Origin: Buddleja alternifolia
Lineage: Eukaryota > Streptophyta > Magnoliopsida > Lamiales > Scrophulariaceae
NCBI GenBank assembly: GCA_019426215.1
Contig: CM033396.1
Coordinates: 21,033,101-21,097,100 of the forward strand
Direction: 5' to 3'
DNA length: 64,000 nt
Shown: positions 1-10,179 of the stretch, in pieces
Position numbering within the stretch: position 1 is the stretch's first letter
Layout: the number at the start of each line of letters is the position of its first letter
The notes under the pieces: model-generated
Databases searched by the model: none
What the model was told of the DNA's origin: nothing
The model's input: only the letters and a program-made list of their open reading frames with translations
Program-made: the position numbers and the translations under genes

Positions 1-1514
1 GAGATAAACGATTTACCTCTTGAAGCGTGAATCAATTCGTATTGATTTGACGAGAGTAGCAATCCCCGGGAATCCTACCTCTAGATATCACGCAAAAGAA
101 AATTTTCTAAGAAAGCTCCAATCTCCTCCCCGGCAACAGCTGCAGCGGCGGCTAGTTGGAGAGAGAGAGAGAGGGAACTTTTCTTTTCTTTTGTTGTAGG
201 ATTTTTGGCTCATAGTCAGATTCAGAATTATGACTTTTTTAGAATTCTGACACTGACTACAATTTATACCAAGTAAACAGAACCCCTAATCCAATAAATG
301 AGGGGCGACCTGCTAGGCCTGTGTCGAATGGGCTTTCGGGCTTCGTTCCATCTTAGCCCATGTGTAATTAAATCCAAGTCCAATTCAATTGACTTTTAAT
401 TAATTACTTTAATCCAATTAATTTAATTCAACTTATAAATTAATTTTCAATTAATTTAACTTAAGAATTAAATGATTTAATTAATTTATTTAATCTAATT
501 AATTAAATCAGGGCATCTATTTTATTAGTCATTCAATCTAATGTGAATTTACCAAAATACTCTTAGCATAGAAAATTATTCCTTTTCTTCACATAGCGCG
601 ACTCTCTAGGCCCGATTCAATTGGAAATGGAAGGACTCCAACGAATAAGGTTGTCATCTAGCCAGCACCGAGGAACTAAACCGTAGCCCAATTGAAAGCG
701 AGATGAATACGTCATCACAAACCTTGATTATGAATACCATATGCGTATAAACTCTTCACCGACGTGGCCCGATCAAGTAAGAGCCATGGTACATCAAACT
801 CATAGAACTTGATACTGTACTTTGGGATCATAATAAGGTGAATTTACCAAAATACATTGACCATCTCGAGCTAGTTTATATGCTTTGGCTAAAGACTTAT
901 AATTTCAATTACTTATGATTGTACAGGTCACATACTCTTTTACTATCGAGACAGTGAATCTCGTATTGGCAGTTATCTTACAATGTCGAATGCAATAGTT
1001 GAATTGTACTTTGAGGTCGACCCCACCTATCAGGTGATACGGGTCTAACTACTCTGATAACATCTTTAATACTACAAGCACACTATAAATAATTCCTCAG
1101 GTTTAAAGCCCACCCATACTATTGCAATCTTAATCCGAATCAGTGACTATCAAAGAGTAAATACCTATTGATCGGATTAATGCAAGTCTAGTTCAAATAT
1201 GTTAATTCCATTAACTATATTCATGACACCAGCTCCCAATATCTAATCAGTGTTCGAATGGCACTTTCATATCAAAGCAGGTGTCATATGAGTTGAATTT
1301 TAATGCCCAATCAAAATTTCTTAACTCGCGAACTATCATTTAAGAGATTAAGTACTTGAATTTTGCAGTGCCTCCTCTTATCCATAAGAGGTGGAAAGTC
1401 TATATTCAAATCTCAAGGACTTATTTGTTCAATACAGTTAAATACCAAATAGATTTACATGAACAAAACCAATTGCCTTTTTCTATAAATAGAATATAAC
1501 GGTTTGTACAATAT
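1..1514 (-). mobile_element. Angela-like copia LTR fragment (first copy of E2)
   Basis: This is the duplicate of 10273-11787, the minus-strand LTR called E2. Its left end lies outside the window. It has no coding capacity. It ends where a plus-strand LTR (TGTAAGG) begins at 1515, as in the second copy. Confidence 0.75.
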
Positions 1515-2002
1515 TGTAAGGATTTTGCCCTCAGGTGCCATAGAGGATAGAATGATATGCTATCTTTCTTGTAATGAACTTATTTATTATTCATAATAAA
1601 AAGTGTTGTTTACTTTTCACTAAAATCTTATATGCATATTAAGCAGTGTAAAACGTTTTGTCCATGTTTTCAATGCAATCTCTTTACTTCCTATGGGATA
1701 GGAAGATTGGCACTAGAGAGATTGATCTTGATTACGTAAACTAGTTCGCAAGTAATAACAAGTATTTAATAGACAAATAAAGACTTAGAACACTTGTACA
1801 ATCTTAGCTCTGATATGGGAGTGCCAGTCGAACACCATGTGATGGTGAGAGCTTAAAACTGTAGGCACATCAGTGGAACTGATATGCTCGACCACGACTC
1901 ACATTGGTTCTGTCACATGGGTTTTCACTCTGTGACTGTCAATGACAGAACTGATTATGCGGCTTGGTAGGCAAGTGGTAGTCTTAGCTGATAACTAATA
2001 TG
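1515..2002 (+). mobile_element. Plus-strand copia LTR fragment (first copy of E3 5' LTR)
   Basis: It starts TGTAAGG and aligns with 11788-12275. Compared with the related LTR piece at 25021-25340, it lacks a block between GATTATGC and GGCTTGGTAGG. Both tandem copies share this deletion, so it predates the duplication. Confidence 0.7.
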
Positions 2003-2091
2003 TGTTAGGAATTTCATGTTAGATGTTTTGATGATGACAAGATAGGATTTTATGTTAGACCCCAAAAATGTAAGTTTATGATTTCATAGAA
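2003..2091 (+). mobile_element. Truncated start of SIRE-like solo LTR (first copy of G)
   Basis: It begins TGTTAGGAATTTCATG and matches 12276-12364 in the complete solo LTR. It is cut at 2091 by the duplication breakpoint, so the solo LTR was in place before the duplication. Confidence 0.75.
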
Positions 2092-2217
2092 TTTCATTTC
2101 CTGTTTCAAAAGGGAAGAGACAAAACACTTAAAACACAAACTAACAAAGATGTAAGGTTAGAAAATAAAGCAACAAACGGAATAATAAGGGAAAAAGAAA
2201 AGGAAACAGAAAGAAAA

Positions 2218-2265
2218 CATGGGTTGCCTCCCAAGAAGCGCTAGTTTAGAGTCATTAGCTCGACT
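2218..2265 (-). other. Conserved two-hairpin motif after pol stop (element A)
   Basis: Read on the minus strand, hairpin 1 (AGTCGAGCTAATGACT, 2265-2250) begins 12 nt after the stop codon. A 14-nt spacer ending AGCGCTT follows, then hairpin 2 (CTTGGGAGGCAACCCATG, 2235-2218). Here hairpin 2 has one mismatch in its stem. The same arrangement occurs in elements C and D with the same 14-nt spacer. The structure is inferred from sequence; its function is unknown. Confidence 0.75.
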
Positions 2266-2277
2266 GAAAGCGAAGAA

Positions 2278-5200
2278 TCACGAAGGGTCCGCGAGGATGA
2301 AGGACTCTTTGTCTCTTGGTCCATCCATCCCTAAGTAAGGTTTTAGACGTTGAGCGTTGACCAAGAAAGTATGCCCTTTATCTGTTGTAAGCTCGACGGC
2401 GCCGGATGGATAGACCTGGGAAATCAAAAATGGGCCCGACCATCGGGACTTAAGCTTCCCGTGGAAGAGTTGGAGTCGAGAGTTGTATAGCAACACCCGC
2501 TCTCCCTTGTGGAATTCCCGGGGGAGAATATGTTTGTCATGCTACATTTTGGTCCGCTCCTTATAGAGTTTTGCGTTCTCATAGGCAAGATGACACCATT
2601 CTTCGAGCTCGTTGAGTTGTAGCAAACGCTGTGTACCTACACTTTGAGAGTCAAAATTTAGAAACTTAATGGCCCAATAAGCACGATGCTCGAGTTCAAC
2701 GGGCAAGTGACATGTTTTGCCAAAAACAAGACGATACGGGGACATGCCAATTGGGGTTTTATAGGCGGTCCGATAAGCCCAAAGAGCATCATCCAATTTA
2801 AGGGACCAATCCTTTCTTGATGCGTTGACAGTTTTTTCTAAAATACGCTTAATCTCCCTATTCGAGACCTCCACTTGGCCACTAGTTTGTGGGTGGTATG
2901 GGGTCGAAATTTTATGCTTCACCCCGTACTTGGTCAATAAAAGTTCAAACTGCCTGTTGCAGAAGTGGGTGCCCCCGTCACTAATGATGGCTCGGGGAGT
3001 TCCAAATCGAGTAAAAATATGCTTCTTCAGAAAACGAGTGACAACCCGAGCATCATTAGTAGGCAAGGCCACGGCTTCCACCCATTTGGAGACATAGTCT
3101 ACCGCAACAAGGATATATTTATTTGAACAAGAACTGGGAAAAGGGCCCATGAAATCCACACCCCATACATCAAATAACTCACATTCTAACATGCTATTTA
3201 AGGGCGTTTCATGATGTTTAGAGATGTTCCCCATTCGTTGACAGCGATCACAAGATTTGACATAATGATGTGCATCTTTAACAAGAGTAGGCCAGAAGAA
3301 ACCTGATTGGAGGATCTTAGCTACCGTTTTGGAAGGCCCAAAATGGCCACCTACCGCCATATCATGACAATGAAATAGGATAGCATGCACGTCCGTTTCG
3401 GGTATGCAACGTCGAATTAAACCATCTGCACAAACTTTGAATAAAAAGGGTTCGTCCCAAAGATATTGCTTTACATCAGATAGAAATTTCTTCTTTTGAT
3501 GAAAAGTGATATCCGGGGGAAGACGGCCCGTAACAATGTAATTGGCAAAGTTAGCATACCAAGGTGAGATTTTTTCAGAAATAGCAAGGAGGTGTTCATC
3601 TGGGAATTCCTCACGAATTGGTGTCTCATCTAACTGATCATTCACTAGCTCTAATCGTGAGAGGTGGTCGGCTACTACATTTTCGGTGCCTTTCTTGTCT
3701 TTTATCTCTAAATCAAATTCTTGGAGTAACAAAATCCACCTAAGGAGTCTTGGTTTAGCATCTTTCTTGGCAAGCAAATATTTTAAAGCCGAATGATCGG
3801 TGTAAACTATCACTTTGTTTAGCACAAGGTAAGAGTGGAATTTATCGAATGCAAAGACTATGGCGAGTAATTCTTTTTCCGTGGTGGCATAATTCAATTG
3901 TGCATCGTTAAGAGTTTTACTAGCATAGTAAATGGTTCGAAATACCTTTTCCTTCCTTTGGCCAAGGACCGCTCCAACCGCGGTGTCACTCGCATCACAC
4001 ATCACTTCGAATGGTAAGCTCCAATCGGGGGATGACATGATAGGGGCGGAAACTAAGCGTTCCTTCAAATCAAGAAAGGCCTGCATACAAGAAGAATTGA
4101 AATCAAAAGGTGCATCTTTAACAAGCAAATTAGACAACGGTTTCGCAATTTTAGAGAAATTCAAGATGAATCGCCTATAGAAACCAGCATGCCCGAGGAA
4201 ACTCCTAACAGCTTTTACCGATGTGGGCGGGGGAAGTTTTTCAATGCCCTCAATCTTGGCTTGGTCCACTTCGATCCCTTTTTGAGAGATCTTGTGTCCA
4301 AGTACAATCCCCTCCCGGACCATTAAATGGCATTTTTCCCAATTCAAAACAAGGTTGGTTTCTTCACAACGTTTAAGCACAACATTTGGATGAGCAAGAC
4401 AGATATCAAAAGTTGTTCCGAAAACAGAAAAGTCATCCATAAAAATTTCAAGGAAATCTTCAACCATATCATGAAAAATAGCCATCATGCATCTTTGAAA
4501 AGTGGCCGGGGCATTACACAAGCCAAATGGCATCCTTCTATAAGCAAATGTGCCATAAGGACAAGTGAAAGTGGTTTTCTCTTGGTCCTCAGGATCTATG
4601 GCAATTTGATTATAGCCGGAGTAACCATCTAGAAAACAATAGAAATCATGCCCGGCTAATCGTTCAAGCATTTGGTCAATAAAGGGGAGGGGGAAATGAT
4701 CCTTACGTGTGGCATCATTCAACTTACGGTAATCTATACATACACGCCACCCACTAATTATACGAGTTGGGATAAGCTCATTATTCGCATTCTCAATTAC
4801 CGTTATCCCCCCTTTCTTAGGCACCACTTGGGTAGGGCTCACCCACGCACTATCAGAAATAGGATTGATTATACCTGAGTCGAGCAGTTTAATCACTTCC
4901 TTCTTTACTACCTCTTGGATTTGTGGGTTTGATCTCCTTTGGGGTTGGCGTGTAGGCTTGGTGGAGTCCTCCATAAGTATTTTGTGCATACATATCGCTG
5001 GACTAATGCCTTTGATGTCCGCAAGTTTCCACCCAAAAGCCCGTTTGTGAGATCTCAACACCGTCATTAATTGCTCTTCTTGTGATCCTGAAAGAGATGA
5101 GGAAATGATCAATGGGAGTGTTTCGTCATCGTTCAAGTACACATATTTAAGGTGGGAGGGGAGGGGTTTGAGTTCGAGAGAGGGGGGTTCTTCAATAGAT

Positions 5201-6132
5201 GGGCGAGGTGATCCTGACAATGATCTATCAACTTTGATGAATCCTCCCGAATGAGAGGAAGATTTGTACTCCAAGCTTAGAACCTTTTCCACTAGATCAT
5301 CTTTCTCCGAGTCCACTTGCATGGATTTCATAAGACTTTGTTCGAGAGAATTTTCAATTGTATTGTCCTGTAAATACTCAACAATCAAATGGTCAAATGT
5401 ATCAATTCGATAACACGAGTCATGATCAATAGGATGTTTAAGGACTTTGTAAACATCAAAGGTAACTTTGTCATCGCCCACATTCAAGGTAAGCTTACCA
5501 TTAGCAATGTCAATTACCGCCTTACCCGTGGCTAGGAATGGTCTCCCTAGGATTAATGGTACCTCCCCATCTTCTTCCATGTCGAGTACTACGAAATCAA
5601 CGGGGAAATAAAACTTGTCGACTTGGACAATAACGTCTTCGATTATCCCCTTGGGCCCCTTGATCGATCGGTCGGCTAGTTGAAGGCTCATTGAGGTCGG
5701 CTTGGGATTTCCAAGGCCTAGCTTTTTAAACAATGAGTATGGAAGAAGATTGATGCTGGCCCCCGAGTCACATAACACCTTCTTGAATGATAGGGATCCA
5801 ATTGTGCATGGGATTGTGAGACTCCCGGGATCTTGGAGCTTAGTTGGCAATTTATTGAGTAATACGGCGGAGCATTCTTCCGTGAGGCACACCGTCTCAT
5901 TCTCTTCCCACTTCTGCTTGTTGGAGAGTATGTCCTTAAAGAACTTCACATAATTCGGCATTTGGAGAATGGCGTCAATAAACGGAATATTAATTCTCAC
6001 TTCCCGAAGGATTGCCAAAATTCGGAGAAAGCTCGGATCCATCTCCTTTTTCTTCTTTTTGTGAGCATTTGGGAAGGGGAGACGAACTTCGATAGGGGGA
6101 GAAAGCGTTGGATTAGACGGATGAAAACCCAC
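2278..6132 (-). pseudogene. pol: Athila-like pol: protease, RT, RNase H, integrase; one nonsense codon
   Basis: This polyprotein would process Gag-Pol, copy the RNA and integrate the cDNA. The main ORF (6132-2542, 1196 aa) has DSGAS of the protease at ~122-126, RT with FMDDF at 564-568, and RNase H with DAS (D713), TEKE and TDH (D779). Integrase follows with an HHCC finger (CDRC at 961-964) and D993, D1052 and E1088 (D-x35-E). An in-frame TAG at 2542-2544 interrupts the integrase C-terminus. The same frame continues 72 codons to 2278, including a GPFxV-type segment. No other lesion is apparent. Gag lies in a different frame just upstream. The single stop suggests a recent loss, or readthrough, which I cannot test. 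Confidence 0.93.
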
Positions 6133-6138
6133 AGAAAC

Positions 6139-6390
6139 AGTGGGCGGCGCCTGGGCGCGTATATCGGCGCCTAGGCGGGGATCTGTTGGCGCCTGGGCGT
6201 GTAGTTCTGGGCGCTCGGGCGCGGGATGCAGAGAGTTTGCATCTGGCAGGTTTGTGGGTGGCGCCTGGGCGCGTATATTGGCGCCTGGGCGTGCAGGTCG
6301 GGGCGCTCGGGCGCGGGATGCAGAGAGTTTTGTCCAGAACAGGGTAGATCAGGCGCCTGGGCGTGCATGTCTGGGCGCTCGGGCGCGAAT
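6139..6390 (-). repeat. GC-rich palindromic array at the gag-protease junction (element A)
   Basis: Six copies of GGCGCCTRGGCG start at about 6146, 6166, 6188, 6260, 6280 and 6352 (plus-strand coordinates). Three copies of GGGCGCTCGGGCGC start at about 6209, 6301 and 6373. They encode the repetitive end of Gag (PERPDxHAQAP-type peptides) and run into the gap before pol. The same motifs occur in this element's LTR at 9166-9564. The base composition is strikingly unlike the surrounding AT-rich gag and pol. Confidence 0.85.
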
Positions 6391-7670
6391 GTACTGGCAG
6401 TGTCATTCTCCAATTGTTTGCCACTTCTCAAGGCTATGGCATTGCATTGGGCCTTCGGGTTCTTTTCCGTGTCGCTTGGGAGAGTCCCCGGGGCTCTACC
6501 GTTAACCGCATTAGAAAGTTGCCCTACTTGTGTTCGCAAATCCTTCATCTCCATACACATATCCTTTATCATACTCCGAAGTTCGTTGAAAGATGTATCG
6601 GACTTTTTCATGTGAGCATCCAGTTTCTCATCGATTGTGGGAGGTCGCATTTGCACTTGACCTTGACCTTGTCCATTGAAATTGCCTTGCCTCGGGGGTG
6701 GGTTATTGAAGGGTGGTCGTGGAGCTTGATAGATCCCCGGTTGTGCGTTCTGTGCGGGGTTGGGCCTTTTTGGAAAATTCTCGGGTATATGAAAGTTCAC
6801 CCGAGGTTTATTTTGATTCCCCACATAATTAACATTGCCAACCTCCGGTTCCAAGACTACTACTTCCTCAACTACTTCCTCAATACAAGCAACCTTTTTA
6901 GAGGATGAGGCCTCTTCATCGTCGGGGTAAAGCTCGTCTTCTCGGGCCAACTGTTCAACTTTGTCCCATACACTTTGACAGTCTAACCCAAGGAGATCTC
7001 CTCCCGCACCCGCGTTGAGTCTATGCCGAATACGTGACCTAACCCCATCATAGAAATGCAGTACTTGTTCATTCAACCCAAAATTATGATCGGGACATTT
7101 ACGGAGCATGCCCTTATATCTAGCCCAAGCCTCGGCTAAAGATTCATTGCTCCTTTGCCTAAACCCTTTTATATTACTCCGTAGCTCATTGATTTTTGAG
7201 GGTGGAAAGAATTTATTTAAAAAGGCATCGACCAACTCACTCCATGTTGTAATAGATTGTGGAGGTAAGGATTTGTACCATGTTGTCGCCCTATCCTTCA
7301 ATGAGAAATGGAAGACTCTTAGACGAATCGCATCAAGATCTCGTGGGTGATATTGAATGGTCACAAGAGCCTCATCTATGGTTTCCAAATGAGCGTGTGG
7401 TGATTCGTGCGGTTCTCCATAGAAAGGATCTCCTTGCACCATATTAAAAATGTGAGCCGGAATGTGGTAGTTTGGTGTGAAGAAATTAGGCACGACTACG
7501 GGTCCCGGAATGGTATGGACCCTAGGTGGTAAGCTACCCCGAACCGACGGGAGTTGTGGAGGAGGTACCGCTTGCATGGCTTGTAGAACACCTTGTAACC
7601 ACTCCCTAGTTTCCGGTGAGTTCATGTCCGGGAAATTTCCATTTGGGTTTTGGTTGAGATTATTGGCCAT
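6171..7670 (-). CDS. gag: Gag of Athila-like element A
   Basis: This would be the structural capsid protein, 499 aa as read. Residues ~80-215 match the plant retrotransposon gag domain ([20 protein letters not shown], then [15 protein letters not shown]). A Gln/Pro-rich region and a coiled-coil-like stretch ending QVGQLSNAV follow. No zinc knuckle is visible. The C-terminus is built by the GC-rich repeats. The ATG at 7670 is the first in this frame, but the older start is probably 7755. From there the reading (MTRSS...) matches the Gag start of element D (MTRAS...) until a ~1-nt frameshift near 7710, after which PEIERVF is restored. This Gag has therefore lost its original N-terminus. Pol lies downstream in another frame. 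Confidence 0.88.
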   Translation of the reverse strand: MANNLNQNPNGNFPDMNSPETREWLQGVLQAMQAVPPPQLPSVRGSLPPRVHTIPGPVVVPNFFTPNYHIPAHIFNMVQGDPFYGEPHESPHAHLETIDEALVTIQYHPRDLDAIRLRVFHFSLKDRATTWYKSLPPQSITTWSELVDAFLNKFFPPSKINELRSNIKGFRQRSNESLAEAWARYKGMLRKCPDHNFGLNEQVLHFYDGVRSRIRHRLNAGAGGDLLGLDCQSVWDKVEQLAREDELYPDDEEASSSKKVACIEEVVEEVVVLEPEVGNVNYVGNQNKPRVNFHIPENFPKRPNPAQNAQPGIYQAPRPPFNNPPPRQGNFNGQGQGQVQMRPPTIDEKLDAHMKKSDTSFNELRSMIKDMCMEMKDLRTQVGQLSNAVNGRAPGTLPSDTEKNPKAQCNAIALRSGKQLENDTASTFAPERPDMHAQAPDLPCSGQNSLHPAPERPDLHAQAPIYAPRRHPQTCQMQTLCIPRPSAQNYTPRRQQIPA

Positions 7671-7893
7671 TTCTCTTGCTCGCCTACTAGTCCTAAAAAC
7701 TCGTTCAATTTCGGGGCTCCAACTCGTATAGAGGCTTGTTTGAGGAGCGGGTCATGCACCTCAAGAACCTAACAATTAAATACAAGAACAAAATTAGAGT
7801 AATCACGAAAATAAAAGAAAATCAAGAAATAAACGAAAACTAAGAATTATAAAAAATGTTGGTGAAAATAAAAAAAAAACTAAAATAAACAAG

Positions 7894-7911
7894 TCCCCGG
7901 CAACGGCGCCA
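7894..7911 (-). promoter_or_regulatory. Primer binding site, tRNA-Asp type (element A)
   Basis: On the minus strand it reads TGGCGCCGTTGCCGGGGA, six bases after the LTR end GTGTCA. This 18-nt sequence is the standard plant Athila-type minus-strand primer site. D has the identical 18 nt; C keeps only the first 13. Confidence 0.9.
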
Positions 7912-8820
7912 AAAACTTGACACGCTAAAAGCTAACGTGCTATGATAGCAAGTGCACTAGACGTGTGTAGTAATAAGTGGACAAAAAGTCCAGGTTGTCG
8001 AACCACAAGGACTTGAATTCTAGTTAATGATTTTCGATAAAAGATAAGACAATTAAAGTAAAGTGCAAGAAAAAGATTAAATAAACGAAGAACCAAAGAG
8101 AAACGTACTATAGATTTAATCTCACGTATGATAAAATGACTAAGGCACATGCTACAACCGAATCTACTCGTCAATATATATGAGCTACTCTTCGAATTAT
8201 TAGACTCCTATTGCTTTGGTGGAAACTCCTAAATTAACTATTACCCGATGTCTCGGCACATAATAATCCTATGATTAATTGACGGTTCTCTAAATATGTC
8301 TATCCGAGAATCTAATCAAAAATCACGCATTAACGTTCTAGAGCTTCCCCGAACGAATCCGGCTAACAACACCAGGGAATCTTTACCTATTTCTAGGGCA
8401 ATCCCTCATTTGTTTCGGATGATGTGTTAATTCTCTTGCACCCTAATCTATTTTCTCTCGAACAACTAGATTAGGCAAGATAGCAAGCATATGGTGATCA
8501 AACACATGATTGGAATAAAAGCATAGAATTAACACACAAAGCAATAGGAGAATTAATACAAAGAGCAACTTCACATATATTGATTCATAAATTTGGCCTT
8601 CACATGGCCTTAGTTCTACAATATTAGCCTCTCATCAAAGCCTTAAGAAAATCTAATACAAACATATACATACTCATGGAAATAAACATGTAAATGCAAA
8701 TAATTAAAACTCCCTCAATTGATTGATGATGGATCTTTGCTCTCTTGATCTTCAATCCTTAGCTCCTCTCTCTTTGTTCCCCTCCAAAAGTGATGAAGAA
8801 AATGGTGATGAATGATGATG

Positions 8821-8883
8821 AGTGAAAAGTGATGGATGATGATGAGTGAAAAGTGATGGATGATGATGAGTGAAAAGTGATGG
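8821..8883 (-). repeat. 24-bp tandem repeat in LTR of element A
   Basis: Nearly three copies of a 24-bp unit (AGTGAAAAGTGATGGATGAT plus GATG) start at 8821, 8845 and 8869. On the minus strand this gives a meaningless HHFSLIII peptide repeat. It looks like simple replication slippage. Confidence 0.85.
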
Positions 8884-9165
8884 ATAAAATGCCTCTCTCT
8901 CCCTCCCCCCCAAGACGTCTCGGTCAATTGCTCCCTAAAATCCTTAAGAAGACCACCACAAATCAGCTCCTCATGTGTATGTCCCCCCTAGTGTCCCCTC
9001 CACTACTCTTAAAGTGAGAAGTATATAATTCCCTAAAGTAGATCTAGTAAGAAACATACTTATGACATCCCTCCCATACATGTGATGACCTCTTGGCTTT
9101 AAATGTTCCATTCCCCCATCAAATGATGATCTTTTGGCTGAAAAGAATCAAATCTTGGATGTGGC

Positions 9166-9564
9166 CACGCCTAGGCGCGGGAATTATGGCGCTCGGGCGC
9201 CCAAATCAGAATGTTGGGAGTATTTGCCTCTGTCTGGCGTAGTAATTGTATTTCCTTCATAACTCTCTCCAAAAAACTCCAATTTGGATGATTCAAGTCC
9301 TCATTTGAAGCTAACACATAGTTCTACAACTTTGTAGAAGGAAACTTCATCCAATTCAGTCTCTAAAAATAAGAAAATATCGCTCGAACGTGGAAACTGG
9401 TGCAGATACGGCGCCCAGGCGTGGACAGAACGGCGCCTAGGCGCGGAAAGCAGAATGTTGACGTTATTTGCATCTTTTCCGGCGCGTAGGCGCGGAAAGC
9501 AGAATGTTGACGTTATTTGCATCTTTTCCGGCGCCTAGGCGTGGTAATACTGGCGCCTGGGCGT
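9166..9564 (-). repeat. GC-rich palindromic array in LTR of element A
   Basis: Variants of GGCGCCTAGGCGYGG start near 9167, 9410, 9432, 9481, 9530 and 9552, and GGCGCTCGGGCGC starts at 9188. About 49 bp around 9432-9530 is duplicated in tandem. The same motifs occur inside the element at 6139-6390. The array lies upstream of the candidate TATA box on the minus strand. Confidence 0.85.
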
Positions 9565-9756
9565 GGACAGCAGAAGCAAATTGGCCTGAACTTGTTTTAT
9601 ACGTCGTTTTTCATCCCGTTCTTCGATTGTATCCATTTAAGACCTGAAATCACTTAATGCACGAATTAAACGCACATGTAGCAAGAATTAAGCGATAAAT
9701 GAACCTAAAACATAAACGCAAAGGGGCTTAAAAACACGTAAAAATGCCTCTTATCA

Positions 9757-10179
9757 ATCGTGAGACCCGAGTTCGTTAGCCTGCGCTATGGCTCCATTGT
9801 TGTCACAAAAAAGTGGCAACGTGAGCTCCATGCTAGAAACCACTTGAAGTTTAGCTACAAACTTCTTTATCCAAACAAACCAAGGGGCCACGTACTCAGC
9901 TTTAGTGGTTGAGTCAGTCGTCGTGCTTTGCTTGGAACTTTTCCAAGTCACTGCTCCGCCGTTTAAAGCGAATGCAAACCCCGAGGTGGACTTGTAGTCA
10001 TCGACGTATGACTGAAAGTCAGAGTCAGTATAACCTTCCACCTTTAGTTCTCCATCTCCATATGTCAAACACATATCCTTAGTTCTTCTCAAGTATTTGA
10101 GGAAACACTTCACAACAATCCAATGTTTTTCCCCTGGGTTAGCTTGAAACCTACTTACCACACTCATAGCATAGGCAAT
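9757..10179 (-). pseudogene. Copia C1 RNase H, C-terminal half
   Basis: The translation shows Angela-like RNase H: AMSVVSRFQANPGEKHW, then KYLRRTKDM, SSKQSTTTDSTTKAEYV and LFCDNNGAIAQA. It is cut on the left by the LTR of gypsy A at 9756 and on the right by E2 at 10180. The matching N-terminal part resumes at 26558, with GCAAT repeated at both junctions (10175-10179 and 26558-26562). One insertion therefore split this gene. Confidence 0.9.

Larger units (their letters stand above)
1..2091. repeat. End of first copy of a ~10.27-kb tandem duplication
   Basis: This segment matches 10273-12364 with about ten substitutions and one 1-bp indel (~99.5% identity). It holds the same series of pieces in the same order: a minus-strand copia LTR, a plus-strand copia LTR fragment with the same internal deletion, and the first ~89 bp of the SIRE-like solo LTR G. 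At 2091 it stops abruptly and joins gypsy A, whereas the second copy continues normally through G. This is expected if 2092-12364 is the second unit of a head-to-tail duplication and the window begins inside the first unit. An assembly artefact would look the same. Confidence 0.8.
2092..9756 (-). mobile_element. Athila-like Ty3/gypsy element A, 3' LTR missing
   Basis: On the minus strand the order is 5' LTR (9756-7918), primer site, gag, then protease-RT-RNase H-integrase. The RT wording ([25 protein letters not shown]) and the tRNA-Asp-type primer site place it in the Athila branch. Only ~185 bp follow pol before the sequence ends at 2091|2092, so the 3' LTR and any envelope-like region are lost. 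The 5' LTR starts TGATAAG and ends GTGTCA and abuts copia C1 at 9757. No TSD can be tested. It is the only element in the window with a near-complete gypsy enzyme set. Confidence 0.9.
7918..9756 (-). repeat. 5' LTR of Athila-like element A (1839 bp)
   Basis: The minus-strand start is TGATAAG and the end is GTGTCA. It shares its 3' (U5) part with the LTRs of D, C and F: a tract around TCCACTT, ATTACTACACACG and CACTTGCTA, then GTGTCA. A candidate TATA box is TATATA at 9022-9028, read on the minus strand. The GC-rich array lies upstream of it at 9166-9564. It has no coding capacity. Confidence 0.88.

Noticed and set aside
6113..6908. Overlapping ORFs on both strands around the gag-protease junction
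   Set aside because: They are frame shadows of the GC-rich palindromic array; Gag and Pol A explain the conserved sequence.
8715..8927. Small protein with HHFSLIII repeats
   Set aside because: It is produced by a 24-bp tandem repeat in an LTR and has no other coding features.
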